From Flavobacterium antarcticum DSM 19726 (GTDB lineage: Bacteria; Bacteroidota; Bacteroidia; Flavobacteriales; Flavobacteriaceae): DNA of 64,000 nt. Positions within the stretch are counted from its first letter, which is position 1, and each line of letters opens with the position of its first letter. The notes beneath the pieces are model-generated. The model saw only the letters and a program-made list of their open reading frames with translations. It made no database searches and was not told the origin of the DNA. Where the stretch lies: positions 1-64,000 of the forward strand of contig NZ_ATTM01000004.1 of assembly GCF_000419685.1 (NCBI RefSeq). The letters run 5' to 3'. Made by a program: the position numbers and the translations under genes. Shown piece after piece: positions 45,825-53,267 of the stretch.

Positions 45825-46232
45825 TTAGTTTCCTCTATACGTGGAATATCCAAAAGCAGACAGCGTTATTGGAACGTGGTAATGATTTTTATCTTTAATT
45901 TCAAAAACTACTTCAATAAAAGGATAAAAGCTTTCAATTTTATCTTTCTTAAAATAATCGCTTACGTAATACGTTAATCTGTAAATTCCTAAATTCGATT
46001 TTTCGTTGCTTAAAAAGTCAGGAATTCTACCATTCTTATCCGTAATTTTCTCTTCTACAAACGACCATGTTCTTGTATTATCGTGGTACTGTTCCAATTT
46101 TATTAAAACTCCAGCAGCAGGCAATCCTTTGGAAACATCTAAAATGTGACTTGACAATTGATATGTTTTTTCTTGTGCAAATGTGATTGTAGAAATAAAT
46201 GCAAATGCAAGTGTGTAAATTAAATTTTTCAT
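45825..46232 (-). CDS. uraH: Exported 5-hydroxyisourate hydrolase (transthyretin-like)
   Basis: The 135-residue protein has a signal peptide ending TITFA-Q, so it is periplasmic. The mature part is the transthyretin fold: SSHILDVSKGLPAAGVLIKL (catalytic His in SHILD), then TDKNGRIPDF (an Arg at the active site), HYHVPITLSAFGYSTYRGN at the C-terminus. The usual C-terminal motif YRGS is YRGN here. It hydrolyses 5-hydroxyisourate, the unstable uricase product. No uricase or OHCU decarboxylase gene is nearby. It lies 33 bases downstream of the haem-binding-like gene. Confidence 0.9.
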   Translation of the reverse strand: MKNLIYTLAFAFISTITFAQEKTYQLSSHILDVSKGLPAAGVLIKLEQYHDNTRTWSFVEEKITDKNGRIPDFLSNEKSNLGIYRLTYYVSDYFKKDKIESFYPFIEVVFEIKDKNHYHVPITLSAFGYSTYRGN

Positions 46233-46265
46233 GTGTATCTTAATTTTAAATTTATAAAAATAATA

Positions 46266-46787
46266 TTATTTTCTTGCTGAAATTCCAGCTGCAGGAATTC
46301 CTACTGATTGTGCAATAATGTCGTCATTTTCTGCACTTCCACCACCGGCAACTCCAATACTTCCGATGATTTCATTATTATAATAAATGGGTGCTCCACC
46401 ACTTAATAATAATAGTTCAGGAAGTGTATTTAAGTTTTGAGCATCTGCACTTTTAGCTGCATTTCGCATTAATTCCAGCGTTGGCGTTTTTGTAGATAAA
46501 GCCGTAAATGCTTTTCTTCTTGCCGCTTCCGTATTATGAGGTCCTACTCCTGCTCCACGTGTGATTAAAATAATCGTTCCCGATGCGTCAAGAATTGCGA
46601 CAGAAACTTTTTTGTCGTATTTTGAGGCTAAGTCAGCAGCTTGTTTTTGCAATTCAAAAGCAGCTTCCAAGGTTAAGTTATTCACTGAAACCACAAATTT
46701 TGAATCTGTGGTTATTGCTTTTTTAGTTTGAGCATGACCAAAATTTACTGCTGAAAGTAGTACCGTAAGTATAAGTAATTTTTTCAT
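46266..46787 (-). CDS. GlcG/HbpS-like exported protein
   Basis: The 173-residue protein has a signal peptide ending NFGHA-Q. The mature part matches the Haem_degrading/GlcG family (PF03928): LTLEAAFELQKQAADLASKY, VSVAILDASGTIILITRGAG, RRKAFTALSTKTPT, and a glycine-rich NEIIGSIGVAGGGSAENDD near the C-terminus. Members such as HbpS bind haem or cobalamin extracellularly; others have no known ligand. It sits between a Crp/Fnr regulator (63 bases upstream) and uraH, so the three form a probable operon. Confidence 0.85.
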   Translation of the reverse strand: MKKLLILTVLLSAVNFGHAQTKKAITTDSKFVVSVNNLTLEAAFELQKQAADLASKYDKKVSVAILDASGTIILITRGAGVGPHNTEAARRKAFTALSTKTPTLELMRNAAKSADAQNLNTLPELLLLSGGAPIYYNNEIIGSIGVAGGGSAENDDIIAQSVGIPAAGISARK

Positions 46788-46850
46788 TGTTTAATTTTTT
46801 ACAAATTTAGGTCAACAAAACACTACTATACTTGATCTAAGTCAACGAAT

Positions 46851-47420
46851 TTACAATTTTGCTTTAATTCTCGACAAAGTAGATGGAGCAATTCCCAAAT
46901 AAGAAGCCACCATTTTATTTGAAACGCGTAAAAGCAGTTGCGGTTGGTTTTTAATAATCCATTGCACTTTTTCTAAAGCATCAAAACCTTGGAAACCATA
47001 AATCCGTTTTTGTGCTACAATAAAACCCAGTTCTAAAATCTCTGTGTAAATTTTTGCAAATTCAGGTATTGTTTGAACCAGATGATAAAAAGAAGTACGA
47101 GAAATTTTCAACAACTCACACTTTTCGATCGTTTGCATGAATTCTTCAGCAGGCTTTTGATCGATAAAACTAGGTAAAGCAGCCACAAAATTTCCTTCAA
47201 AAGCAAAGTAACGAGAACTTTCCTGTCCCTCTTTATTCAAGGTAAACAGTCGTATACAACCTTTATTGACAAAATAATATTCGTTTGCCGTTTGATTATA
47301 ATCGACTAAAATCGTTTTTGATTTCGCTTTCTGCAGCGTAAAGCAGCTACAGATTTGTTGCTGCGTTTCAACATTCTCAATACCTTTATTATTTAAAAAT
47401 GCTATTAATTCTTGGTACAT
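46851..47420 (-). CDS. Crp/Fnr-family transcriptional regulator
   Basis: The 189-residue protein has an N-terminal cyclic-nucleotide-binding-like beta-roll (about 20-115, with YYFVNKGCIRLF and SSRYFAFEGNFVAALPSF), a dimerisation helix, and a short C-terminal helix-turn-helix (RVSNKMVASYLGIAPSTLSRIK). It lacks an obvious cNMP-phosphate-binding RxA signature and Fe-S cysteines, so the ligand is unknown. This short Crp type is abundant in Bacteroidota. Its position first in the minus-strand run suggests it controls the GlcG-like gene and uraH. Confidence 0.88.
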   Translation of the reverse strand: MYQELIAFLNNKGIENVETQQQICSCFTLQKAKSKTILVDYNQTANEYYFVNKGCIRLFTLNKEGQESSRYFAFEGNFVAALPSFIDQKPAEEFMQTIEKCELLKISRTSFYHLVQTIPEFAKIYTEILELGFIVAQKRIYGFQGFDALEKVQWIIKNQPQLLLRVSNKMVASYLGIAPSTLSRIKAKL

Positions 47421-47437
47421 TAATTACTCGAATAAAA

Positions 47438-48343
47438 TTAATCTTCCTTCTTTATATTGACTTTGAAGTCGGGAGAATCTACTAATTGGAAAGTTGCCGA
47501 AGCAAATTTAACAGCACCATTCGTAGCTTCTAATCGTTTTAAAACAGACATAAATAAAGCCGTTTTTGTAGCACGACGCCTTTTGAACGGAACAACGTAC
47601 CGCAAGGTAAATTCAACCCAATTATCATTTGCGACAAGCGAAACCATTGGCTCCGTTTGTGCATCTTCTAAACGATACGTTTGCTGTAAGTGATTCCAAT
47701 TCGCATGTGAATCAGACGATAAGTCGCCTACGATTTCATTTCCAATTTCATTTAATATAGAAGTCGTTAATTCATAATCACTTCCGTATTGAATGGGAAT
47801 TTTGATTTCATCCCAAAGAAAAGGAAATTCACCTGAGTAGTTGAAAACGGGTTCTTTAAAAACATAACTGTTGGCAATCATCACAATTCTTCCATTGTAC
47901 AAATCGCCGTCTACCCATTGACCTGTTTCCATAATGGTCGTTCTCAAAACGCCAATATCCATTACGTCTCCTTTAATTCCACCAAGTTGAACTCTATCGC
48001 CTGTTCTAAAAAAACTTCCAAACATAATCGCAAGCCATCCCGCAAAAGAAGCAATCACTTCTTGCAATGCAAATGCGACTCCGGCACCAGCAACTCCAAA
48101 AGCGGTTGAAAGACCGCTTAATTTACTACTGAAAATAATAAGAATTAAAATAAAAGTAAGAATATAACCTGCAAAACTTCCAATTTTTCCCGCTCGATAA
48201 CGGTTTTGATTGTCGTCAATTTTAAGAATAAATTTCTTCTGAATAAATTTAACTACAAGCCATATTAAAATAGTTCCAATAAGAAGTGTTACTATTTTTC
48301 CAACGGTTGGATCGTGAAGTAATTCGGTAATTTTCTCATCCAT
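47438..48343 (-). CDS. MscS-family mechanosensitive channel
   Basis: The product has 301 residues from MDEKITELLHDP at 48343; an upstream TTG seven codons earlier is less likely. It has three hydrophobic segments, about 15-40 (IVTLLIGTILIWLVVKF), 55-85 (GSFAGYILTFILILIIF) and the pore helix GVAGAGVAFALQEVIASFAGWL with Gly/Ala packing. The beta domain follows: GDRVQLGGIKGDVMDIGVLRTTI is the MscS signature. The C-terminal alpha/beta part closes the channel. It releases solutes on osmotic down-shock. The next gene (Crp) starts 17 bases after its stop. Confidence 0.92.
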   Translation of the reverse strand: MDEKITELLHDPTVGKIVTLLIGTILIWLVVKFIQKKFILKIDDNQNRYRAGKIGSFAGYILTFILILIIFSSKLSGLSTAFGVAGAGVAFALQEVIASFAGWLAIMFGSFFRTGDRVQLGGIKGDVMDIGVLRTTIMETGQWVDGDLYNGRIVMIANSYVFKEPVFNYSGEFPFLWDEIKIPIQYGSDYELTTSILNEIGNEIVGDLSSDSHANWNHLQQTYRLEDAQTEPMVSLVANDNWVEFTLRYVVPFKRRRATKTALFMSVLKRLEATNGAVKFASATFQLVDSPDFKVNIKKED

Positions 48344-48454
48344 ACTTTTATCTTTTTTTGGCAAAGCGTTTCGAAATCAGTTCAAAACTACTTGTTCTTT
48401 TAAAGATATAAAAGAATGATTTAATATAGATTGTTTTAAGAAAAAAACAACAAA

Positions 48455-48480
48455 AAACCCGATCGGAATCGGGTTTAAAA
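48455..48480 (-). terminator. Terminator of the nucleoside transporter gene
   Basis: AAACCCGAT-CGGA-ATCGGGTTT (48455-48476) forms a GC-rich hairpin. On the minus strand it is followed by T residues after the transporter stop codon. Confidence 0.85.
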
Positions 48481-48481
48481 T

Positions 48482-49858
48482 TTAGTGCATAATATTTTCA
48501 ACTTCTTTTGGATCGTGTTTGTGTTTAAATAAAAACGCAAAAGCGATAGCAATAATTAGCGAATAAGCGGCAAAAGCCAGCCAGATCGTATGCCAATCTT
48601 TCATCATAATTACGTCGCTGAACATTCCATTTGCATCAATTGAAAGTTTGCTTTTCTTAACAAATTCAATCATTTGCGAGTTGTTTACTTCCGTTTCTAA
48701 GAATTGAGAAAGTTCTGTTGTGGAGTGAAATGATTTCGTGAAAAAGCGTTCAATTGCCCAACCTGACGTAAAACTTCCGAGAATAGCGCCAACTCCATTA
48801 GTCATCATCATGAATAAACCTTGAGCGGAAGAACGTATTTTAGGATCTGTATTGGATTCAACGAATAAAGAACCGGAGATGTTAAAAAAGTCGAATGCCA
48901 TTCCATAAACGATACAAGATAAAATAATCATCCACAAACCGCCCACAGGATCGCCATAAGCGAATAAACCAAAGCGCAAAACCCAGGCCAACATACTCAT
49001 TAACATCACTTGTTTGATTCCAAAACGTTTTAAGAAAAAAGGAATCGCAAGAATAAATAAAGTTTCTGAAATTTGAGAAATCGACATAATGATGGTCGAA
49101 TATTCCACTACGAATGAGTTGGCATATTTCGGGAAAAATTTAAATTCGTCCAAAAACACATCGCCGTACGCATTGGTCAATTGTAACGCACCTCCTAAAA
49201 ACATAGAGAAGATGAAGAACAATGCCATTTTATAATTACCAAATAATTTGAATGATTCTAAACCTAAGGTTTCCGTTAATGAAGCATTTTCTTTAGTCAA
49301 TCGTTGAGGCTTACAAGCTGGTAAAGTGAACGAATACAATCCTAGTAAAATAGCTCCTGCTCCTGCAATATAAAACTGGTAATCCGTTGCCTTATTACCA
49401 GACAAATTGGTCATCCACATGGCAATGATAAAACCAATGGTTCCAAAAACACGAATGGGTGGAAAATCTTTAACGACATCTTTACCGCTATTTTTCAAAA
49501 CCGTGTAAGATATTGAATTACTTAACGCAATTGTAGGCATGTAAAAACACATGGCCAATAACATAATGTAAATAAATTCGGTTGGAGTGGTGACTTGCGG
49601 AATATAGAATAAAACACAAGCATATAAAATATGCAATACACCATAGAGTTTTTCGGCATTTACCCATCTGTCAGCGATAATTCCGGTTAAAGTAGGCATG
49701 AACAATGAAGCAATTCCCATGGTGCTGAAAACCAATCCAAATTGTGTTCCTTCCCATTGTTTCGTTCCAAACCAGTAATTTGCTATTGTGATCAGCCAAG
49801 CTCCCCAAACAAAAAATTGAAAGAAGCTCATGAAGGTCAACCTATATTTTATTCCCAT
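48482..49858 (-). CDS. MFS nucleoside:proton symporter (NupG/XapB family)
   Basis: The 458-residue protein has about twelve membrane helices. The family signature of nucleoside:H+ symporters (PF03825) is visible: YRLTFMSFFQFFVWGAWLIT at the N-terminus, GIADRWVNAEKLYGVLHI in the first loop, and PPIRVFGTIGFI. A C-terminal helix pair (IIAIAFAFLFKHKHDP) completes it. It probably imports nucleosides such as xanthosine or guanosine. It is monocistronic, with a terminator before the MscS operon. Confidence 0.88.
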   Translation of the reverse strand: MGIKYRLTFMSFFQFFVWGAWLITIANYWFGTKQWEGTQFGLVFSTMGIASLFMPTLTGIIADRWVNAEKLYGVLHILYACVLFYIPQVTTPTEFIYIMLLAMCFYMPTIALSNSISYTVLKNSGKDVVKDFPPIRVFGTIGFIIAMWMTNLSGNKATDYQFYIAGAGAILLGLYSFTLPACKPQRLTKENASLTETLGLESFKLFGNYKMALFFIFSMFLGGALQLTNAYGDVFLDEFKFFPKYANSFVVEYSTIIMSISQISETLFILAIPFFLKRFGIKQVMLMSMLAWVLRFGLFAYGDPVGGLWMIILSCIVYGMAFDFFNISGSLFVESNTDPKIRSSAQGLFMMMTNGVGAILGSFTSGWAIERFFTKSFHSTTELSQFLETEVNNSQMIEFVKKSKLSIDANGMFSDVIMMKDWHTIWLAFAAYSLIIAIAFAFLFKHKHDPKEVENIMH

Positions 49859-50048
49859 CTAAAAGTATATTAAAGTTTGCTCAATAAACAGCCCGTAAAT
49901 CTACTATTAAATATTTAATGGCAATGAGAAAATTGATTTAAAAGTAAGAAATTGTAGTTTTAACTTGGCAACACTAAAAAGTAAATATCTTGTAAATACG
50001 TGAAATTAAATAAAACATATAATAATTTCACAAAGACAGAAGTTAAAA

Positions 50049-50732
50049 TTACATTGAGTGTTGAACCAATTTCAGTACTTGTTGAAATTGTTGGTTTTTA
50101 TCTAACTTAGAATTATCTATTTCCACTGCATCGTCCGCGATAATTAACGGTGAATCTTCGCGATGGGTATCGATATAATCGCGTTCTTCCACGTTTTTCA
50201 ACACATCCTCGTAGGTAACGTTTTGACCTTTTTCCGTCAATTCCTCAAAACGACGTTGGGCACGTGTTTCTGCACTTGAATTCATAAAGATTTTAACTTC
50301 TGCATCTGGAAAAACAACAGTTCCAATATCGCGTCCGTCCATCACAATTCCACGCTCCTGCCCCATTTTTTGTTGTTGCTCAACTAATTTCGCACGAACT
50401 TCTGAAATTTCAGCAATCCGACTCACATATTGAGAAACTTCTAAAGTTCTAATGTCGTTTTCAACATTTTTGTCGTTAAGAAACATTTCTGCGAAACCCA
50501 ATTGTTCGTTGTAAACAAACTGCAAACGAATATCAGGCAATGCGTTAATCAAGGTTTGTGTATCAAAAGACTCTTTATTTATGTAACCATTTTCCATAGA
50601 AAACAAAGCAACCGCACGGTACATCGCACCTGTATCTACGTAAACATAACCCAAATGCTTGGCTAATTGTTTGGCAATAGTACTTTTTCCTGTGGACGAA
50701 AATCCGTCAATGGCGATGATAATTTTTTTCAT
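50049..50732 (-). CDS. cmk: Cytidylate kinase
   Basis: It phosphorylates CMP and dCMP using ATP. The 227-residue protein has the P-loop IDGFSSTGKSTIAKQLA (about residues 6-22), YVDTGAMYRA (about 30-39), MDGRDIGTVVFPDAEVKIFM (about 132-151) and RREDSPLIIADDAVEID-like C-terminal motifs with the CMP-binding Arg/Asp. A -7-like TACTTTTG on the minus strand (50756-50763) lies upstream. In Flavobacterium cmk often neighbours T9SS and lon genes, as here with porQ and lon about 2-3 kb away. Confidence 0.95.
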   Translation of the reverse strand: MKKIIIAIDGFSSTGKSTIAKQLAKHLGYVYVDTGAMYRAVALFSMENGYINKESFDTQTLINALPDIRLQFVYNEQLGFAEMFLNDKNVENDIRTLEVSQYVSRIAEISEVRAKLVEQQQKMGQERGIVMDGRDIGTVVFPDAEVKIFMNSSAETRAQRRFEELTEKGQNVTYEDVLKNVEERDYIDTHREDSPLIIADDAVEIDNSKLDKNQQFQQVLKLVQHSM

Positions 50733-50755
50733 TTCTATACCTATAAGTTACTTCG

Positions 50756-50763
50756 CAAAAGTA
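50756..50763 (-). promoter_or_regulatory. Putative -7 box of cmk
   Basis: On the minus strand this reads TACTTTTG, matching TAnnTTTG, 23 bases before the ATG. Confidence 0.5.
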
Positions 50764-50778
50764 AGCATCCTAATCATA

Positions 50779-50806
50779 AAAAAAACTGCTTTTCAGCAGC
50801 TTTTTA
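50779..50806 (-). terminator. Terminator of the 156-residue lipoprotein gene
   Basis: CTGCT (50786-50790) pairs with AGCAG (50795-50799), flanked by A- and T-runs. On the minus strand it follows the lipoprotein stop codon by about 30 bases. Confidence 0.7.
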
Positions 50807-50838
50807 GATTTATTTATTTACAAGTTTATACATTACAA

Positions 50839-51309
50839 TTATTTTTTATAATACAGGTTTATTTGCGTTGAATGCAAGTTCCTTATAACGCCAAATTCAG
50901 CAGAGGGATTTTCGCTAATAATTTCATTCATTTTAGAATTAAAACTTTCAGCATCCGAACAGACGCCAAGGTCTTGCCAATTACTAAAATCTTCCGTTTC
51001 CTTTAATTGAGCGGTAATCGTACTTGATTCTTTGGAAACAGTAATGATTGCATTGATCGTGTCCGTTTGTTCTGATGCATCACCTTTATTAACGGAGGCT
51101 GTTAATTCCTCTGCCAACTCATTGATAATAGAATCACGTTGCATTTCTGAATTATAGGTTTGAACATAAGGTTGTGAAAAATCAATATTCATTTCTGATA
51201 AATCGAGTTTAAAGTCATGCATAAAATCAGCTTTTAAATCGGCTTCTTTTTTTCCACATGCGATTAAAAATAAAAACGCAAATACAGTTGTGATGCCTAC
51301 TTTTTTCAT
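50839..51309 (-). CDS. Lipoprotein of unknown function
   Basis: The 156-residue protein has the lipobox LIAC (Cys18) followed by GKKEADL. The rest is polar and mostly helical, with acidic segments (DFKLDLSEMNIDF, VNKGDASEQTDT) and a C-terminal NPSAEFGVIRNLHSTQINLY. No domain is recognised. A terminator lies downstream. A nearby thioredoxin-family gene is divergently transcribed from 51429. Confidence 0.7.
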   Translation of the reverse strand: MKKVGITTVFAFLFLIACGKKEADLKADFMHDFKLDLSEMNIDFSQPYVQTYNSEMQRDSIINELAEELTASVNKGDASEQTDTINAIITVSKESSTITAQLKETEDFSNWQDLGVCSDAESFNSKMNEIISENPSAEFGVIRNLHSTQINLYYKK

Positions 51310-51428
51310 GTTGTTTTAATTTAGAGTTATTCAAATATAAGGAATTAAACGAGATGATGTTGCTGATTTTCAAATCGTAATAATGTCAATAATTCTTCGA
51401 TTTAAAAAATTAATATATCTTTACTACT

Positions 51429-51857
51429 ATGAAAAAGTTTCCAATATTAATTCTACTGGCGTTTATTCCGCTGACAAGTTTTAAAACTAAAACTTATGAA
51501 TCTGGCAAAGGAAAGGGAATTGATTTTTTTAAAGGGTCATGGGAAGAAGCATTAGAAAAAGCAAAGCAAGAAAATAAAAACATATTTGTCGATTTTTATG
51601 CCACTTGGTGTGGACCATGCAAACAATTGAAAAAATCTTTTAAGGACAAAGAGGTTGGCGCTTATTACAACAAAAATTTTATCAATATTTCTATTGATGG
51701 AGAAACCAAAGAAGGACGTCAATTAATGTATCGGTATCAAATTCAAGGCTATCCTACTTTACTGATTTTTGATTATAATGGCAAAGTAAAAACAAAGTCT
51801 TTTGGTGTTTTAAAACCTTATATCCTTATTAATTTTGGTCGACGAATTGTGCCTTAG
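51429..51857 (+). CDS. Exported thioredoxin-family protein
   Basis: The 142-residue protein has a hydrophobic N-terminus (FPILILLAFIPLTS) that is probably a signal peptide. The thioredoxin active site CGPC is at residues 61-64 in VDFYATWCGPCKQLKKSF, and the cis-Pro is in IQGYPTLLIFDYNG. The spacing fits the Thioredoxin_7/DsbD-gamma type found in Bacteroidota periplasm, which keeps disulfides reduced or repairs envelope proteins. A structured repeat element lies immediately downstream. Confidence 0.88.
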   Translation: MKKFPILILLAFIPLTSFKTKTYESGKGKGIDFFKGSWEEALEKAKQENKNIFVDFYATWCGPCKQLKKSFKDKEVGAYYNKNFINISIDGETKEGRQLMYRYQIQGYPTLLIFDYNGKVKTKSFGVLKPYILINFGRRIVP

Positions 51858-51952
51858 GAAATTTGTGATTTATGATTTAGGAATTTGAGATCATAGTTTG
51901 TGCATTTAGATTTACGGCTTTTGGAAATGAATTTTTGTGTGTAAATAACAAC

Positions 51953-52097
51953 GCGTGAGGGATAGCAGAGAAAATCTTGTCTTGAGAATGGAGCTTGCGG
52001 AATGAACAAGAAAGATTGTAACGGATAGCCCGACAGCATTTTTAAAAAAGGCTATTTAATCCTACTGGTTTTGCCTTTTTAAAAATGGTGGCACGCC
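51953..52097 (+). ncRNA. Structured intergenic element, copy C (flavo-1-like candidate)
   Basis: Closing stem GCGTG (51953-51957) pairs with CACGC (52092-52096). The left arm GAGGGATAGCAGAGAAAATC leads into a hairpin with AATCTTG...CAAGAAAGATT arms. The right arm ACGGATAGCCCGACAGC matches copy B. A second long hairpin follows, CATTTTTAAAAAAGGC (52037-52052) with GCCTTTTTAAAAATG (52073-52087). The element lies between convergent genes (thioredoxin and porQ) and could also end their transcripts. Confidence 0.6.
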
Positions 52098-52106
52098 CAA
52101 ATCAAA

Positions 52107-53126
52107 CTATTGGAAATTAATGGTCAAGCCAAATAGACTCGTGTTTGCCGCTAAAGTATAGCGTGAGTAGGAATAATCAAACTTAATTTTATTAAATCGC
52201 AATCCAAAACCGAGTGAAATTCCACTGAAGTTCCGTTGTTCTTCAATACTTAATTCTTCACCCCGTCTGAAATTATAACCCATTCTGATGTTGAATGCTT
52301 TTTCAGGAAATAATTCGGCTCCTACAATAACGTGCCGTAATGCATTGTTGAAAAACCCTACTTTTTCAGGAGTTGAGCCACCATCAATATTTCCTTCGGC
52401 TCGTGCAGGGTTAGAAAAAGCGACATTCCATTGCTGGAGATTTTCAAGAGTCAAGTGCCAGCGTAAAGGAACATGCTCCAATTGTTGTGAAATTCCTGCA
52501 ATAATTTCGAGCGGTAATTTCTCGTTCGTTCCCGCATAAGTAGTAAATTGCGTTCCAATATTCCGAACCGTTACTGCAATATTGATGTCGTTATATTCGT
52601 CCACGTACAAAGCGCCTAAGTCAATCGCACCACCAAAAGAGTTGTAACTTTCCAAGGTAGAAGAAATCAATTTTGCATTGGCACCTACATAAAAGTCGGT
52701 ATTGGGAACATTATAAGCATAGCCAAAAGACAGTGCAATTTCACTTCCTGTAAAACCAGAGGTTTCGAGTCCGTTTTCATCATACCCATCAAAACTTCCG
52801 TAATTTACATAGTTTACACCTGCGTGAAAAGTTTGCGTTCTACGGTCATACGTATAAGCATAAGCCGCCGTTCCGTAAGTGACTTCTCCAAAAAGACTTC
52901 CGTAATTTAAGGAAAGATGATTGTCCATCTTTTCATTAATCGTGGCAGGATTAAACAACGCTTGATTGACATCCGAATCGTAAATTGTAATCAACTTCCC
53001 ACCTAAAGCCGCTTGTCGAGGCGAGGTTACCAGATCCAGAAATTGATAAATCGACTTTCCGCCCACTTGCCCGAATGAAATCGCACTTGTAAGAATTAAA
53101 GTAAATAAAATCTGTTTTTTGAACAT
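52107..53126 (-). CDS. porQ: Type IX secretion system outer-membrane protein PorQ
   Basis: The 339-residue protein has a signal peptide ending AISFG-Q. The mature protein is a beta-barrel of the PorV/PorQ (FadL-like) type. It begins GGKSIYQFLDLVTSPRQAAL and has LFNPATINEKMDNHLSLNYG, GYDENGLETSGFTGSEIALS, HVIVGAELFPEKAFNIRMGY and a C-terminal aromatic strand (FGLTINFQ). PorQ is part of the T9SS attachment complex that transfers cargo from the translocon to A-LPS. This places the organism among T9SS-bearing Bacteroidota. It is followed, 142 bases away on the same strand, by no other T9SS gene; lon lies upstream. Confidence 0.9.
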   Translation of the reverse strand: MFKKQILFTLILTSAISFGQVGGKSIYQFLDLVTSPRQAALGGKLITIYDSDVNQALFNPATINEKMDNHLSLNYGSLFGEVTYGTAAYAYTYDRRTQTFHAGVNYVNYGSFDGYDENGLETSGFTGSEIALSFGYAYNVPNTDFYVGANAKLISSTLESYNSFGGAIDLGALYVDEYNDINIAVTVRNIGTQFTTYAGTNEKLPLEIIAGISQQLEHVPLRWHLTLENLQQWNVAFSNPARAEGNIDGGSTPEKVGFFNNALRHVIVGAELFPEKAFNIRMGYNFRRGEELSIEEQRNFSGISLGFGLRFNKIKFDYSYSRYTLAANTSLFGLTINFQ

Positions 53127-53218
53127 TTAGAAAGTTTCGATTACCACATCTATAACGGAGATGCGAAGATATTATTTTTGCGCTAACTTGATTTGTTTAT
53201 TGGATGTAAAATAATAAA

Positions 53219-53250
53219 AAAAGTCCAATCTATTGCTAAATTGGACTTTT
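53219..53250 (-). terminator. lon terminator
   Basis: AAAAGTCCAAT (53219-53229) pairs with ATTGGACTTTT (53240-53250), just after the lon stop codon. Confidence 0.92.
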
Positions 53251-53267
53251 CCTAAAATTATTTATTT

